Shown here: positions 45,607 through 55,290 of the stretch, one piece after another
Numbering within the stretch: the stretch's first letter is position 1
Layout of the letters: the number at the start of each line of letters is the position of its first letter
From: Roseiarcus sp963836695
GTDB taxonomy: Bacteria; Pseudomonadota; Alphaproteobacteria; Rhizobiales; Beijerinckiaceae
Length of the DNA stretch: 64,000 nt
Assembly (NCBI GenBank): GCA_963836695.1
Contig: CAWIKX010000007.1
Location: forward strand, 124,001 to 188,000
Reading direction: 5' to 3'
Position numbers and translations under genes: made by a program
The notes under the pieces: model-generated
The model's input: the letters and a program-made list of their open reading frames with translations, nothing else
The model's database searches: none
What the model was told of the DNA's origin: nothing

Positions 45607-46293
45607 GTGGCTCGGCGGCGCTCCCCCCTTCGTCTTTTGACGCTTGGCGTCGTATGGGCGGGCCTGGCGCTTCTCGCGCTCTTCATCTGCCTCGTCGCTC
45701 TTTACGCTGTCGCGCGGCCATTCTCGACCCTGATGCTGGCGCGCACGGTCGAGGGCAAGCCCTATCAGCGCGTTTACGCTCCGCTAAAGACGATCGCGCC
45801 GACCGCGCTCGCAACGGTGATCGCATCCGAAGACGCGAGCTTCTGCGACAATGACGGCGTCGATTGGGACGCTCTGCATGAAGTCATCGGCGACTCGCAT
45901 GGTGAGCCGAGCCGTGGCGCGTCGACCATCACCATGCAGACCGCGAAGAACTTGTTTTTGTGGCCCGGCCGTTCCATCATCCGCAAAGGCGTTGAGATCC
46001 CCATGGCGCTCGTCCTGGGCAAGGCCTGGTCGAAGGCCCGCACACTCGAGATTTATCTCAACATCGCCGAATGGGGCGAGGGGCTCTACGGGATCGAAGC
46101 CGCGGCCGAGCGCTATTTCCGTAAAAGCGCGAGCCAGCTCAATTCCCATGAGGCGGCGCTTCTGGCGACCTCGCTGCCGAACCCCATTCTGCGCAACCCC
46201 GCCCGCCCCTCGCCGCTTCAGCGGCGACTCGCCGGCGCGCTGGAAGCAAAGGCGCGCGAAAGCTCCGATTTGCTCAAGTGTCTGCCGCGGTAG
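45607..46293 (+). CDS. mtgA: monofunctional peptidoglycan glycosyltransferase
   Basis: 228 residues from a GTG start. One transmembrane anchor (LTLGVVWAGLALLALFICLV) is followed by the GT51 domain. The catalytic Glu75 lies in VIASEDASFCDNDGVDWDAL, followed by GASTITMQTAKNLFLWPGRS, and KARTLEIYLNIAEWGEGLYG with the second acidic site. The transpeptidase domain is absent, as expected for MtgA. It polymerises lipid II into glycan chains in the periplasm. Confidence 0.92.
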   Translation: MARRRSPLRLLTLGVVWAGLALLALFICLVALYAVARPFSTLMLARTVEGKPYQRVYAPLKTIAPTALATVIASEDASFCDNDGVDWDALHEVIGDSHGEPSRGASTITMQTAKNLFLWPGRSIIRKGVEIPMALVLGKAWSKARTLEIYLNIAEWGEGLYGIEAAAERYFRKSASQLNSHEAALLATSLPNPILRNPARPSPLQRRLAGALEAKARESSDLLKCLPR

Positions 46294-46377
46294 GGTTGCT
46301 TCTGGAACGGCGGACAGTCGAACTGAGAGAGGGTTTTGTCATTGGCGTGGAGACAAAGGGCGCCTATCTGTCTTCTA

Positions 46378-46920
46378 ATGCAAACAACAGCAATCAAACT
46401 CACCATGGCGATGTTGAGCGGGGCCACTCTTCTTGCCGCATTCGTCTCTCTCTCGCCCGCGCAGGCCGATTCGCAGGATCCCGATCTCATCTTCCGCAAG
46501 TCGACGACGTTCAAGCTTCTAACCCCGAACGACAAGCTCGCCGTGTATGGCATCGACGATCCCACCGTTGAAGGAATCGCGTGCCATTATACCGTTCCGG
46601 AAAAAGGAGGCCTCTCAGGCGCTCTGGGCCTCGCCGAGCAGACGTCCGATGTATCCCTCGCCTGTCAGCAGTACGGGCCGATCAAGTTCAAGGACAAGTT
46701 CTCCCAGGGCGATGTCGTCTTCAGCGAGAAGCGGTCGCTCTTCTTCAAGAAAATGCAGATCGTCCGGGGGTGTGACACAAAACGGAATATCTTGGTGTAT
46801 ATGACCTATAGCGACAAGCTCGTGGACGGCTCGCCGAAGAACTCCACCTCAAGCGTCCCGATCGAACCCTGGGGTCCCGGGGCGAGCGACGTCCAGAAGT
46901 GCGCTGATTTTCTTCGCTGA
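46378..46920 (+). CDS. creA: CreA family periplasmic protein
   Basis: About 180 residues from the ATG at 46378. A signal peptide (LTMAMLSGATLLAAFVSLSP) is followed by the CreA pattern: KLLTPNDKLAVYGIDDPTVE, GIACHYTVPEKGGLSGALGL, and SLACQQYGPIKFKDKFSQGD, with conserved Cys residues and a C-terminal CADFLR. The family is periplasmic and of unknown function. It is followed 105 bases downstream by the IS481-type element. Confidence 0.85.
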   Translation: MQTTAIKLTMAMLSGATLLAAFVSLSPAQADSQDPDLIFRKSTTFKLLTPNDKLAVYGIDDPTVEGIACHYTVPEKGGLSGALGLAEQTSDVSLACQQYGPIKFKDKFSQGDVVFSEKRSLFFKKMQIVRGCDTKRNILVYMTYSDKLVDGSPKNSTSSVPIEPWGPGASDVQKCADFLR

Positions 46921-47020
46921 TCGGGGGCGACCCTTAGCGAATCACTGTCGCGCGGCGTCCGCCTTTCGCAGCTTCGTTGTCTTCTTACCTTTAAGGGCGG
47001 GGAGAAGAATGAATCGTAAG

Positions 47021-47987
47021 CTAGGTGTTTAGTCCCGGCATTTGGTGGATTGGGTCGAGTTTGAATCTTTTGGGCTCTTTTGTCCATGCTTTGGCGATGA
47101 ATTCGTAGGGCGTCAGGCCCTTGAGGGTCTTCAATCGTCGGGCGAAGTTGTAAGCGTCGACGAAGTTTGCGAGGTGGGACTTCAGCCGCTCGTGTGTGTC
47201 GTAGTTGGTAGCGTTTGACGGTCGCTTCCTTGATCGTGCGGTTCATTCGCTCGACCTGTCCGTTGGTCCAGGGATGATTGATCTTGGTGAAGCGATGCTC
47301 GATGCTGTTCTCGCGGCATCGCATGTCGAACATGTGCGTCATGTAGCGCGCGGTGGGGCCGTCGGCGTAGCGCGGCGCGAAGCGGAACTGGATGCCGTTA
47401 TCCGTCAGGATCGTATGAATCTTGTAGGGAATGGCGGCGATCAACGCGACCAGGAAGGCGGAGGCCGTCACCCGGTTGGCGCTTTCCACCAACTGGACGA
47501 ATGCGAATTTGCTCGTGCGGTCGATGGCCACGAATAGATAGAGTTTGCCTTCGGCAGTCTGCACCTCGGCGATGTCGAGGTGAAAGAAGCCGATCGGATA
47601 AGACTTGAACTTCTTCCTTGTGGGCTTGTCGCCTTCGACGTCCGGCAAGCGGCTGATCCCATGGCGCTGAAGGCAGCGATGCAGGCTTGATCGCGTCAAA
47701 TGCGGGATCGTGGCCTGCAAGGAATAGAGGCAATCGTCCAGCGGCAGCAGCGTATGCCGACGGAAGGCGACGATGACGGCCTCGTCTTCGACCGTCAGCA
47801 CCGTCGACTTTGGTTCTCTCGGCCCCGTCCGCAAATCGGAGACGGACTTTCGTCGTTTCCACTTGGCGACCGTCTTCGGATTGATCCCGTAGCGCTTTGC
47901 CAGCTCCCTCAGGCTCGCTTGACTGTGCTGTATCGCTCGACGGACCGCCTCTGTCGTCGTGGCGCTTGCGTGAAGAACCTGTCCCAT
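47021..47987 (-). pseudogene. IS481-family transposase, one frameshift
   Basis: From 47987 the protein reads MGQVLHASATTTEAVRRAIQ, then an HTH (LRELAKRYGINPKTVAKWKR). The catalytic core has DIAEVQTAEGKLYLFVAIDR, ILTDNGIQF, and HPWTNGQVERMNRTIKEATV (DDE). Near 47207 one extra base breaks the phase. The neighbouring frame gives the normal tail NYDTHERLKSHLANFVDAYN to HQMPGLNT and a TAG at 47021-47023. That stop codon lies just outside the terminal repeat, inside a CTAG of the flanking DNA. Confidence 0.8.
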
Positions 47988-48043
47988 AGCGCATCCCTCC
48001 AGGCCGGAGAAAACAATGCACCATCAAATGCCGGGACTAAACA
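47026..48043. mobile_element. IS481-family insertion sequence
   Basis: About 1.02 kb bounded by near-perfect inverted repeats. TGTTTAGTCCCGGCATTTGG starts at 47026 and TGTTTAGTCCCGGCATTTGA is read inward from 48043. The left flank contains a CTAG-centred hexamer (GCTAGG), the usual IS481 target, but the right flank (GAGTAG) is not its duplicate, so one side was rearranged after insertion. It separates creA from the haem locus. Confidence 0.85.
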
Positions 48044-48243
48044 GAGTAGGCGGGCAGGAAGAAGAGCTTGGCTTTGGCGGCGCGGATGGCGGCGGAGGGC
48101 GGCTTGCCCGTGCCTGAAGCGGCCTGGGCCTGGACTGGCGGCGGGGAGGCGTGTTGCGCCGCCGCCTCACCGGCAGACCCCTGCGCCGCGAGCGCCCCCA
48201 AAGCGCAACTCGTCAGCAAAGCTCGAACACGTATTCCAACCAT
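48037..48243 (-). pseudogene. exported protein cut off by the IS481-type element
   Basis: A 68-residue frame with a signal peptide (MVGIRVRALLTSCALGALAA), divergent from hemP. It runs straight into the end of the IS, and its stop TAG is provided by the terminal repeat TGTTTAG. The remainder of the gene is not found on the other side of the IS. In haem loci of Hyphomicrobiales the gene divergent from hemP is often the TonB-dependent haem receptor, so this may be its N-terminus; the 60 native residues are too few to prove it. Confidence 0.5.
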
Positions 48244-48461
48244 ACCGTCGCGATCCCCAGCTCAAAAATCTCCTCGCTGGCTGGCTAAACGCGCTGCGCT
48301 TCTGGCTGGCTCCCGCGTCACTTCAGTTCGCGGCTTGACGTAGGTTAGCAACTATTAATATTAATGCCAATAGAGACGTTGATAATTAAACAGTAAAACC
48401 ATTCTATACTTGTGACGATAAACTTTATGCTGAGATACTTCTAAATTGTAACGCTTTTAAA

Positions 48462-48493
48462 TTAGAACTATTCAAATTTAGAACGCTTCTAAA
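48462..48493. promoter_or_regulatory. Irr-type iron control elements (ICE) upstream of hemP
   Basis: TTTAGAA-CGC-TTCTAAA at 48477-48493 is a perfect 7-3-7 palindrome that matches the ICE bound by Irr, the haem-responsive iron regulator of Hyphomicrobiales. A second TTAGAAC half-site lies 16 bases upstream (48462-48468), and a TTCTAAA at 48439-48445. It ends 13 bases before the hemP start. The whole 48340-48500 stretch is AT-rich. It should couple hemP/hmuTUV expression to iron and haem status. Confidence 0.75.
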
Positions 48494-48506
48494 CTGACGG
48501 ACGTAA

Positions 48507-48689
48507 ATGAACGATAGCCTCTCAAAACCGCCCCCAAGCGAGACCTGCGAGGCGCGCCCTCAGGCGCCAACGCCGGTGATCGACGTGCGTGAACTGCTCG
48601 TGGGCCGCCGGGAGGCGATCATCGTCCACGGCGGCGAGCGCTATCGGCTGCGTGTCACCGCCAACGACAAACTCATTTTGACGAGATAG
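48507..48689 (+). CDS. hemP: haemin uptake protein HemP
   Basis: 60 residues. The family core is PVIDVRELLVGRREAIIVHG followed by YRLRVTANDKLILTR, ending exactly as HemP proteins do. HemP is a small positive factor needed for expression or function of haemin uptake. It lies directly behind the ICE and 5 bases before hmuT, so it leads the haem operon. Confidence 0.9.
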   Translation: MNDSLSKPPPSETCEARPQAPTPVIDVRELLVGRREAIIVHGGERYRLRVTANDKLILTR

Positions 48690-48693
48690 AAAA

Positions 48694-49660
48694 ATGGTCT
48701 CGTCAATGGCGTTCACACGACGCTCGCGTCTCTCTCACGCACTGGCTCCGAAGCGGAATGTCGCCCTCGGCGCGGCGCTCGCCTTCATCTGGCTCGCCGC
48801 CTTCAGTCCGCCTTCGGCCCGCGCCGGCGAGCAGGCCCCAATCGATGCGAGCCGTATCGTGTCGATCGGCGGCGCGGTCACCGAGACAATTTACGCGCTC
48901 GGCTTAGAAGACCGCATCGTCGGCGTCGACGCGACCAGCCTCTACCCGCCGGAGGCGCTGAAGCGCGCTCCGAATGTTGGCTATATGAGCGCTTTGTCGG
49001 CCGAGGGAATCCGGTCGCTCAAGCCTTCATGGGTTATCGCGATCGATGGCTCGGGGCCGCCCGCCGCACTCAAGCTGGTCAGCGACGCGGGCGTTCCGCT
49101 GACCACGATCCATGACGATCCATCACCGGATGGAGTCGCCGCCCAGATCGAGACAATCGGTAAATTGCTGGGGGTTGAGGAGAAAGCCACAGTTCTCGCC
49201 AACGATACGCGCGATCGCTTTGCGCTGGTCGAGCATATGCGTCCCCAAACGTCCAAGCCGCCGCGCGTGCTGTTCATCCTGTGCCTGCAGAATGGCCAGC
49301 CGATGGTGGGGGGCCGCGGAACGGCCGCGGACGCGGTCATCCAGCTCGCTGGCGCAGCCAACGCCGCTAACGCGATCGATGGCTACAAGCCGATGACCGA
49401 TGAAGGGGTGATCGTAGCCGCGCCCGATGTCATCCTCAAAATGAACAACGGGAATATGGTTGGCGGCAAGGACGATGTTTTTTCGCTGCCGGCGTTCGCG
49501 GCGACTCCCGCGGCCGCCAGCCGCGCGCTCATTTGGTATGGACGGGCTCTATTTGCTTGGCTTCGGCCCGCGCGCTCCCGACGCCGTGCGCGACCTGATA
49601 GCGGCTCTTTATCCAGACCTGACGCTGCCGCCGTTGCCGAGGCTCGCCGACCGACGGTGA
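48694..49660 (+). pseudogene. hmuT: periplasmic haemin-binding protein HmuT, one frameshift
   Basis: The product has an exported N-terminus (LGAALAFIWLAAFSPPSARA) and a type III periplasmic-binding fold: RIVSIGGAVTETIYALGLED, RIVGVDATSLYPPEA, LKPSWVIAIDGSGPP, and MVGGRGTAADAVIQLAGAAN. Near 49537 an extra T in TTTGGTATGG moves translation into the next frame. The correct one continues MDGLYLLGFGPRAPDAVRDL to a TGA at 49658-49660. Removing one base restores a ~320-residue HmuT. The start could also be the ATG at 48709. Confidence 0.8.
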
Positions 49661-50742
49661 GGGTCTCACTCGACGACATTCGCCCCGAGCTCCGCTTCGA
49701 GGCCAACGGCCGCCGCCGGATCGTGCTGACGGCTGTGGCGCTCGTCGTGCTTCTGGTCCTGGTCGCGCTCTTTTCGCTCACACATGGCGCGGTTTCGGTC
49801 CCCGGGGGACGGGTCGCCTACATCCTCGTCCACGCGCTCGCCGCGCCCGGCGGCGATCTTACGCAAGACGCACTGGTCGTCACCCACATCAGGCTGCCGC
49901 GGCTCTTTCTGGACATGATGATTGGCGCCGCGCTGGCGGCGTCGGGCGCCCTCATGCGGGGCCTCTTCCGCAATCCTCTCGCCGACCCCGGCCTTGCTGG
50001 CGTATCCGCAGGCGCGGGCCTTGGCGCCGCGCTGGCGATCGTGTTCGGCGACCGCCTGTCGCAGGGGCTCGCGTGGCTTCCGTCCTTCTCGTTGCGGCCT
50101 GCAGCCGCCTTCCTCGGCGCCCTGGCCGCGACCTCGACCCTCTACCCGTCGCTACGCGCGGGGGACGCACGTCGGTCGCGACGATGCTGCTCGCGGGCGT
50201 GGCGCTCGCAGCTCTCGCGAGCTCTTTCATTGGCATTCTGGCCTATACGAGCGACGACCGGCAGTTGCGTGATCTCACCTTCTGGTCGATGGGCTCGCTC
50301 GGCGGCGCAAATTGGGGCAAGGTCGCGGCGCTCGCGCCGATCACAGCGCTAATGCTTGCGGGATGCCCATTCCTGTCCCGCGGGCTCAACGCGCTCGCAC
50401 TTGGCGAAGCCGAGGCATTTCATCTCGGGGTGCGCCTTGAGCGGCTCAAGGCCGCGTCCGTCTTCCTGGTCGCAATCGCGGTCGGCGCAAGCTGCGGCCG
50501 GGGTTATCAGCTTCGTCGGCATCGTCGCTCCGCATGCGGTGCGGCTGATCGTCGGCCCAGACCATCGCGCGCTTCTGCCGCTCAGCGTCGCCGCGGGCGC
50601 ATTGCTTCTGGCCGGCGCCGACGTGCTTGCCAGGACACTCGTCACGCCCGCGGAAATGCCGATCGGCATCCTGACGGCGGCGATCGACGCCCCGTTTTTT
50701 CTCTGGCTGCTGATGCGGCGCGATCGGAGCTTCGGCGCTTGA
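49657..50742 (+). pseudogene. hmuU: haem ABC permease HmuU, two frameshifts
   Basis: It starts at a GTG that overlaps the hmuT stop (GTGA). FecCD-type segments are spread over three frames. The first (49657-~50145) carries HIRLPRLFLDMMIGAALAAS and RGLFRNPLADPGLAGVSAGA. The second (~50150-50490) carries RGGRTSVATMLLAGVALAA and LTFWSMGSLGGANWGKV. The third (~50495-50742) carries AAAGVISFVGIVAPHAVRLI and the C-terminus. The protein is otherwise complete (~360 residues). Two lesions in one gene are hard to dismiss as chance, but no large part is missing. Confidence 0.8.
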
Positions 50743-51546
50743 GCGCCCTTCTGTCGACGCAGGCGGTCAGCTACCACTCGCGCCGCCGCACGCTCGTCGA
50801 CTCTGTCTCGCTCGATGTCGAGGCGGGACGCATGACCATTCTCATCGGCCCCAATGGCGCGGGCAAGTCGACACTCATCCGGCTCTTGAGCGGCGAATTG
50901 CCGCCCAGTTCCGGGGCGGTTCTCTGCGACGGAGAGAATGGCGCGCCCCTCTCCCCCGCCCGGCTGGCGCTGAAACGAGCCGTCATGACGCAGGCGATCC
51001 AGGTGTCTTCGCCCTTTCTGACCTATGAGGTCGTGCGCCTTGGGATGGATGGAAATCAGCCGCCTCTCGGCCCCAGAGCGCGCGCGCGTCGCCGAGCGGT
51101 GCCTTACGACGGCTGATGCGACGCCGCTAGCGGCGCGCCCTTACGCGGCTCTTTCCGGCGGAGAGCAGCGGCGAGTCCAATTCGCGCGGGTCATGGCTCA
51201 AATCGAGGCCGCTCGGACAGTCCATAATCGCCAGGCGCTTCTGCTCGACGAACCCGTCGCCAACCTCGATCTGCCGCATCAACTCGCGCTGCTCGACGCC
51301 GCACGAGCGGTCGCACGGCGCGGAGTCGCGGTGCTGGCCGTCCTGCACGATCTCAACCTCACCGTACGCTACGCGGACACGCTCGTCCTGATGAACAAGG
51401 GCACGATTGTCGCCTGTGGCGACCCCGCCATCGTCCAGACGAGGACCCTTCTCTCCGATGTATCCGCCATTGACCTTGCCGTTGAGACTGTCCTTGCCTC
51501 GGAACGTCCTCTCGTCATGCCTTCGCGCTGGCTTATCGGCAGCTAG
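50739..51546 (+). pseudogene. hmuV: haem ABC ATPase HmuV, one frameshift
   Basis: It starts at a TTG overlapping the hmuU stop. Walker A is IGPNGAGKSTLIRLLSGELP. After YEVVRLGMDG (near 51050) one base shifts the frame. The next frame holds the signature LSGGEQRRVQFARVM, Walker B ALLLDEPVANLDLPHQLALL, and the H-loop LAVLHDLN. All nucleotide-binding motifs survive in two pieces. With hmuT and hmuU it would import haem from the periplasm. Confidence 0.8.
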
Positions 51547-51742
51547 AGGTGGGTTTCTCAGGGTGGTTGTCTGGTCGGTTCGACCGTGAACGTCGATGCC
51601 GCCAAGCCTAAGGGACTCGCAGCGGCGGAATGGAACGCAGCTTGCCCGAACGAAGCAAGGCCGCATCACGCCGAGATTAGCGAGAGGTCGGAAGCGACCA
51701 GGAACAACGAGGCGGCGATCGCGAGGCCGGAAAAACTCCGTA

Positions 51743-52705
51743 TCAGGCCGATTGCGCCATCCGCCCGCGCCGCGCGCGTTCGCCAGCTGCGTTTAGAATG
51801 AGCGCCAGAAACAGGATTATGCCGTACATGATCTGAATATAGAAGATTGAGACCTGGGCGAGGGTGAACAGCGTCTGAATGAGAAAGAGCAGCGCGCCGG
51901 CCGCCGCCGAACCGAGCATTCCGCCCCGACCGCCGCCGAGCGCAACGCCTCCCAGCGCCACCGCGGCGATCGAGGTCAAGGTATAAGGAACGCCGACGCG
52001 CGGGTCGCCTGATCCGAGCGCCGCCGTGAAAACAAGGCCCGCGACGGCGGCGAGGACGCCGCTGATCACATAGGCGATGATGCGGACCGCCGCGACATTC
52101 ACGCCGGACGCATAAGCTGCCCGCGAGTCGCCGCCGACTGCGAGCAGATTGCGTCGAAAGGCGGTCCGCTCGAACGCAAGCCAAGCGATCCCGAGGGCGA
52201 CGATGAGGATGAGCGCGCCGGAGATGACCTCATGGCCGCTAGCGAGCGCGACGAGCCATTCCGGCGCCTGTCCGCCCGCCATTGGCAGCATTTCGAGCGT
52301 AATGCCCTGGTAGGCAAGATAGGTCCCGAGCGTCGCGATGATCGGCTGCACACGGACGACTGCGATCATGAAGCCATTGAGGAGGCCGGAAAGGACGCCC
52401 ACCAACAGCGATGCGCCGACAATGCTGAAAGGATCAGTGAAGCCGTGTGGCGCAAGCAAGGCCGTGATAAGAGCGTTGACGAGGCCCGCGAGCGGTCCCA
52501 CAGACAGGTCGACGCCGCCGTCGCCTGACATGACTGGCGCAGTCTGGGCCATCGCAGTGATGATGAACGGGGTGGCGCTGACCAGCATGCCGTTCCAATT
52601 ACTGGGATCGGTGAAGGCCCGGCTTGCTGCGGTGTTGAGGATCGTGAACACGGCGAGCGCAACCAGAATCGGCCAAGCGTAGCTGCGGTTCATGATCCAG
52701 CTCAT
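51743..52705 (-). CDS. sugar-type ABC transporter permease (RbsC family)
   Basis: 320 residues with 8-9 transmembrane helices and the BPD_transp_2 pattern: PFIITAMAQTAPVMSGDGGV, DLSVGPLAGLVNALITALL, then PIIATLGTYLAYQGI, and NAALNAIAVGGDSRAAYASG-like coupling-helix region, ending VALGGGRGGMLGSAAAGALL. It is the second permease of the importer encoded with the double ATPase and the permease upstream; the two form a heterodimeric channel. The final bases overlap nothing downstream. Confidence 0.88.
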   Translation of the reverse strand: MSWIMNRSYAWPILVALAVFTILNTAASRAFTDPSNWNGMLVSATPFIITAMAQTAPVMSGDGGVDLSVGPLAGLVNALITALLAPHGFTDPFSIVGASLLVGVLSGLLNGFMIAVVRVQPIIATLGTYLAYQGITLEMLPMAGGQAPEWLVALASGHEVISGALILIVALGIAWLAFERTAFRRNLLAVGGDSRAAYASGVNVAAVRIIAYVISGVLAAVAGLVFTAALGSGDPRVGVPYTLTSIAAVALGGVALGGGRGGMLGSAAAGALLFLIQTLFTLAQVSIFYIQIMYGIILFLALILNAAGERARRGRMAQSA

Positions 52706-52756
52706 CGCGCAGCGTCCACCGGTTCAGCCGTGCTTTTCTTGTGCGCAAACATCGCG

Positions 52757-54289
52757 TCAATGAGAAGTCCGCTCGTCAAGCGCGTCGCGCTCGACGACGG
52801 AGCTGACTGCGTAATCATGAAAGACGACCACTCGATCGCAGAGGAGGCACAGTTCCACAAGCTCCGTCGACAAGAGCAGAATCGACACGCCGCTCGCCGC
52901 GAGATTCACAAGGACTTCGTAGAGCTCCGATTTCGCGCCGAGATCGACCCCCCGCATCGGATCATTGAGGATGAGGACGCGCGGCTTGGTAGCGATGAGG
53001 CGGCCGAGTAAAGCCTTTTGCTGATTGCCTCCGCTAAGCGAGGCGATCGACGATCCGAGGCCAGCCATTTTGACCTTCATCTGATGGCACACTTCGGTGG
53101 CCATCCGATTGCGCGCGCTCCACTTCAGTACGCCCCCGCGGGCGAGGTCATTGAGGGCCGATACGGTCACGTTGTCGAGGATAGATAGGGGCGCGAAAAT
53201 GCCTTCAGTTTTGCGGTCCCGCGGAAGAAAGGCAAGCCCAGCCCGCGCGGCGTGACGCTGCGAACGGATGGTCACATTGCCGGCGACCACAGCGCCTGAG
53301 GCTGGGTGACGCCCGCCGGCGATGCATTCGAGAAACGCAACCTGGCCGTGGCCCTCAAGGCCGCCGACGCCGACGATCTCGCATGCACGAAGGTCAAAAT
53401 CGAAAGACCTTCTTCCCGCAAGCACAGCGAGCCCGCGCGCGCTCACAACCGGCGCGCCACGAGCGCCGCGCGCCTCCGCCGACCTCGAACGCCGCTCGGC
53501 ACGCGCGCGCTCCCGGGTCGACATCAAATCGAGGAGTGTTTCGCTTGAGAATGAGCCTCGTTCCAGCGTGGCGACGCTGCGCCCGGAACGAAGCACGGTC
53601 GCGCGGTCCGCAATATTGCCGATCTCGTCCATGCGGTGAGAAACGAAGAGAATAGAGCGACCGTTGTCGCGGAAACTCCGCAGCGCGTCGAACAGCCGGT
53701 CGCGATCTTCGATGTCGATCGCGGACGTTGATTCGTCAAGGATGAGGAGCCGCCATGGGCGTAGGAGAGCGCGAGCGACACCAACGAGCTGACGGCTGGC
53801 GAGCGACAAGCCGCCGGCGAGTTTCTCAATGTCGAGACTGCGCATGCCGATGGAAGCGAGCGCCTCACGCGCAAGGTCTCGTTCTCGCGCTACGTTGGTC
53901 TTTCGGACGACCACGCCGTCGAGACCGAGCATGACGTTGTCGCGCACCGACATTTCCGGCAGCACCAGCGTCTCCTGAAATACGGTGGCGATGCCAGCCT
54001 CTTGCGCTGCTCGAGGCGATCGGACCTGGAGCGGTGCGCCATTCCAATGCAGAGTTCCCGCCTCAGCCGAGACAACGCCGCTCAGGATTTTGATCAGAGT
54101 GCTTTTCCCGGAGCCGTTTTCTCCAACAATGGCGTGAATCTCACCGGACCGCACGGAAAGAGAGCAGGAATTGAGAGCGATCGTTTCTCCAAAGGTCCGG
54201 CGAATGTCCTCGGCCTCGAGCAGCGATCGCGGCGCCGCCACCTGCCCCTGTGTTGCCTCGCGCGAATCCTTCGCGACCTGCAAGGTCAT
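52757..54289 (-). CDS. double ATP-binding protein of a sugar-type ABC importer
   Basis: 510 residues with two nucleotide-binding domains, the RbsA/MglA architecture. NBD1 has Walker A VGENGSGKSTLIKILSGVV and Walker B LLILDESTSAID. Its signature is weak (LSLASRQLVGVARAL). NBD2 has a degenerate Walker A (VGGLEGHGQVAFLECI), the signature LSGGNQQKALLGRLI and LILNDPMRGVDLGAK. The degenerate second site is normal for the family. The stop is followed by the second permease, and the start overlaps the first permease (ATGA). Confidence 0.9.
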   Translation of the reverse strand: MTLQVAKDSREATQGQVAAPRSLLEAEDIRRTFGETIALNSCSLSVRSGEIHAIVGENGSGKSTLIKILSGVVSAEAGTLHWNGAPLQVRSPRAAQEAGIATVFQETLVLPEMSVRDNVMLGLDGVVVRKTNVARERDLAREALASIGMRSLDIEKLAGGLSLASRQLVGVARALLRPWRLLILDESTSAIDIEDRDRLFDALRSFRDNGRSILFVSHRMDEIGNIADRATVLRSGRSVATLERGSFSSETLLDLMSTRERARAERRSRSAEARGARGAPVVSARGLAVLAGRRSFDFDLRACEIVGVGGLEGHGQVAFLECIAGGRHPASGAVVAGNVTIRSQRHAARAGLAFLPRDRKTEGIFAPLSILDNVTVSALNDLARGGVLKWSARNRMATEVCHQMKVKMAGLGSSIASLSGGNQQKALLGRLIATKPRVLILNDPMRGVDLGAKSELYEVLVNLAASGVSILLLSTELVELCLLCDRVVVFHDYAVSSVVERDALDERTSH

Positions 54290-55290
54290 ATGCGCATGCT
54301 CACGTGTGGTTCACGCCCGTAGAGGGCGACTAGACCCACAATCAGGAAACCAAGGAATATCTGCTGGGCGGCCTGGTCAAGCCCAAGACCGACCAAGAGC
54401 GTGCTGAGCTCTGTGACGACGAGGCTCCCGGCGATGGTGCGCCCATGACCTCCGCGCCCTCCGGTGAGCGGCGTTCCGCCAACGACAACCGCAGCGACGG
54501 TCGTAAACAGATAGGCCGCGCCGACCGTCGGGTCGGCTGCGCCGCTGAATCCGGCAAGCAGAATGCCCGTCACGCCGGCGAGAAACGCGCTGAGCCCGTA
54601 GACGCTCATCCATACGAAGAGCATCGGGACCCGAGCGAGTTCGGCGGCGCGCGGATTGGCGCCGGCGGCGAAAATCCAACGACCGAGGGTCGTCCGTTGT
54701 TCAAGAAAGAGAATTGCGGCGGCAATGACGATCCATAGGACGACGGATCCCGGCAACGGAATGGGCCCGGTCTTGCCGATCACCGAGACCATGGTGACGA
54801 GCCAGTCGGGAACCAAGCCCGCGACCTCCCCGTGCGTGCCTGCCCATATTGCGCCAAATATTATCGAGCCCGAAGCCAGCGTGACGACGAGCGGATTGAG
54901 CTGCAGGTAACGGCAGACGTACCCGTTCGCAAGCCCGATCAGCGTCGCAAGCAAGAGAATGAAAATGATTGCGGCGACTGCGGACCAGCCCGCGCCATAG
55001 AGGAGCGAGAAAAGAACGTTGCAGAGGCCGATGACGGCGGGGATCGAGAGATCGAAGCCGCCAATGACAATGGTCAGAGTTTGGCCTGCCGCGGCGATGC
55101 CGAGAAGGCTCGACAGCAGCAGCAACGACAGCACGCTGTTCAGGTTAGCGTATCCGGGAATGAGGACGCTGATGACGAAGAAGAGAGCGATCGCCAAAGC
55201 GAGGGGCACGGCGAACCCTGCCCCTCGCTGGATCGTCCGCCACGCTGCCCGCATCGGCTTGTCTGGCCCAGACGGCGGTGTCGCCGTCAC
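54286..55290 (-). CDS. sugar-type ABC transporter permease (RbsC family)
   Basis: 334 residues with about ten hydrophobic segments. The typical sequence SLLGIAAAGQTLTIVIGGFD and LSIPAVIGLCNVLFSLLYGA is followed by LNPLVVTLASGSIIFGAIWA, and AGANPRAAELARVPM near the coupling region. It overlaps the ATPase start by four bases, so the importer genes are translationally coupled. The binding protein lies upstream. Confidence 0.88.
   Translation of the reverse strand: MTATPPSGPDKPMRAAWRTIQRGAGFAVPLALAIALFFVISVLIPGYANLNSVLSLLLLSSLLGIAAAGQTLTIVIGGFDLSIPAVIGLCNVLFSLLYGAGWSAVAAIIFILLLATLIGLANGYVCRYLQLNPLVVTLASGSIIFGAIWAGTHGEVAGLVPDWLVTMVSVIGKTGPIPLPGSVVLWIVIAAAILFLEQRTTLGRWIFAAGANPRAAELARVPMLFVWMSVYGLSAFLAGVTGILLAGFSGAADPTVGAAYLFTTVAAVVVGGTPLTGGRGGHGRTIAGSLVVTELSTLLVGLGLDQAAQQIFLGFLIVGLVALYGREPHVSMRI

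Noticed and set aside
49500..49660. A fused HmuT-HmuU protein (a single frame runs from hmuT into hmuU)
   Set aside because: The open frame across the boundary exists only because of the hmuT frameshift. The proper HmuT tail and a GTG start overlapping its stop are in the neighbouring frame.
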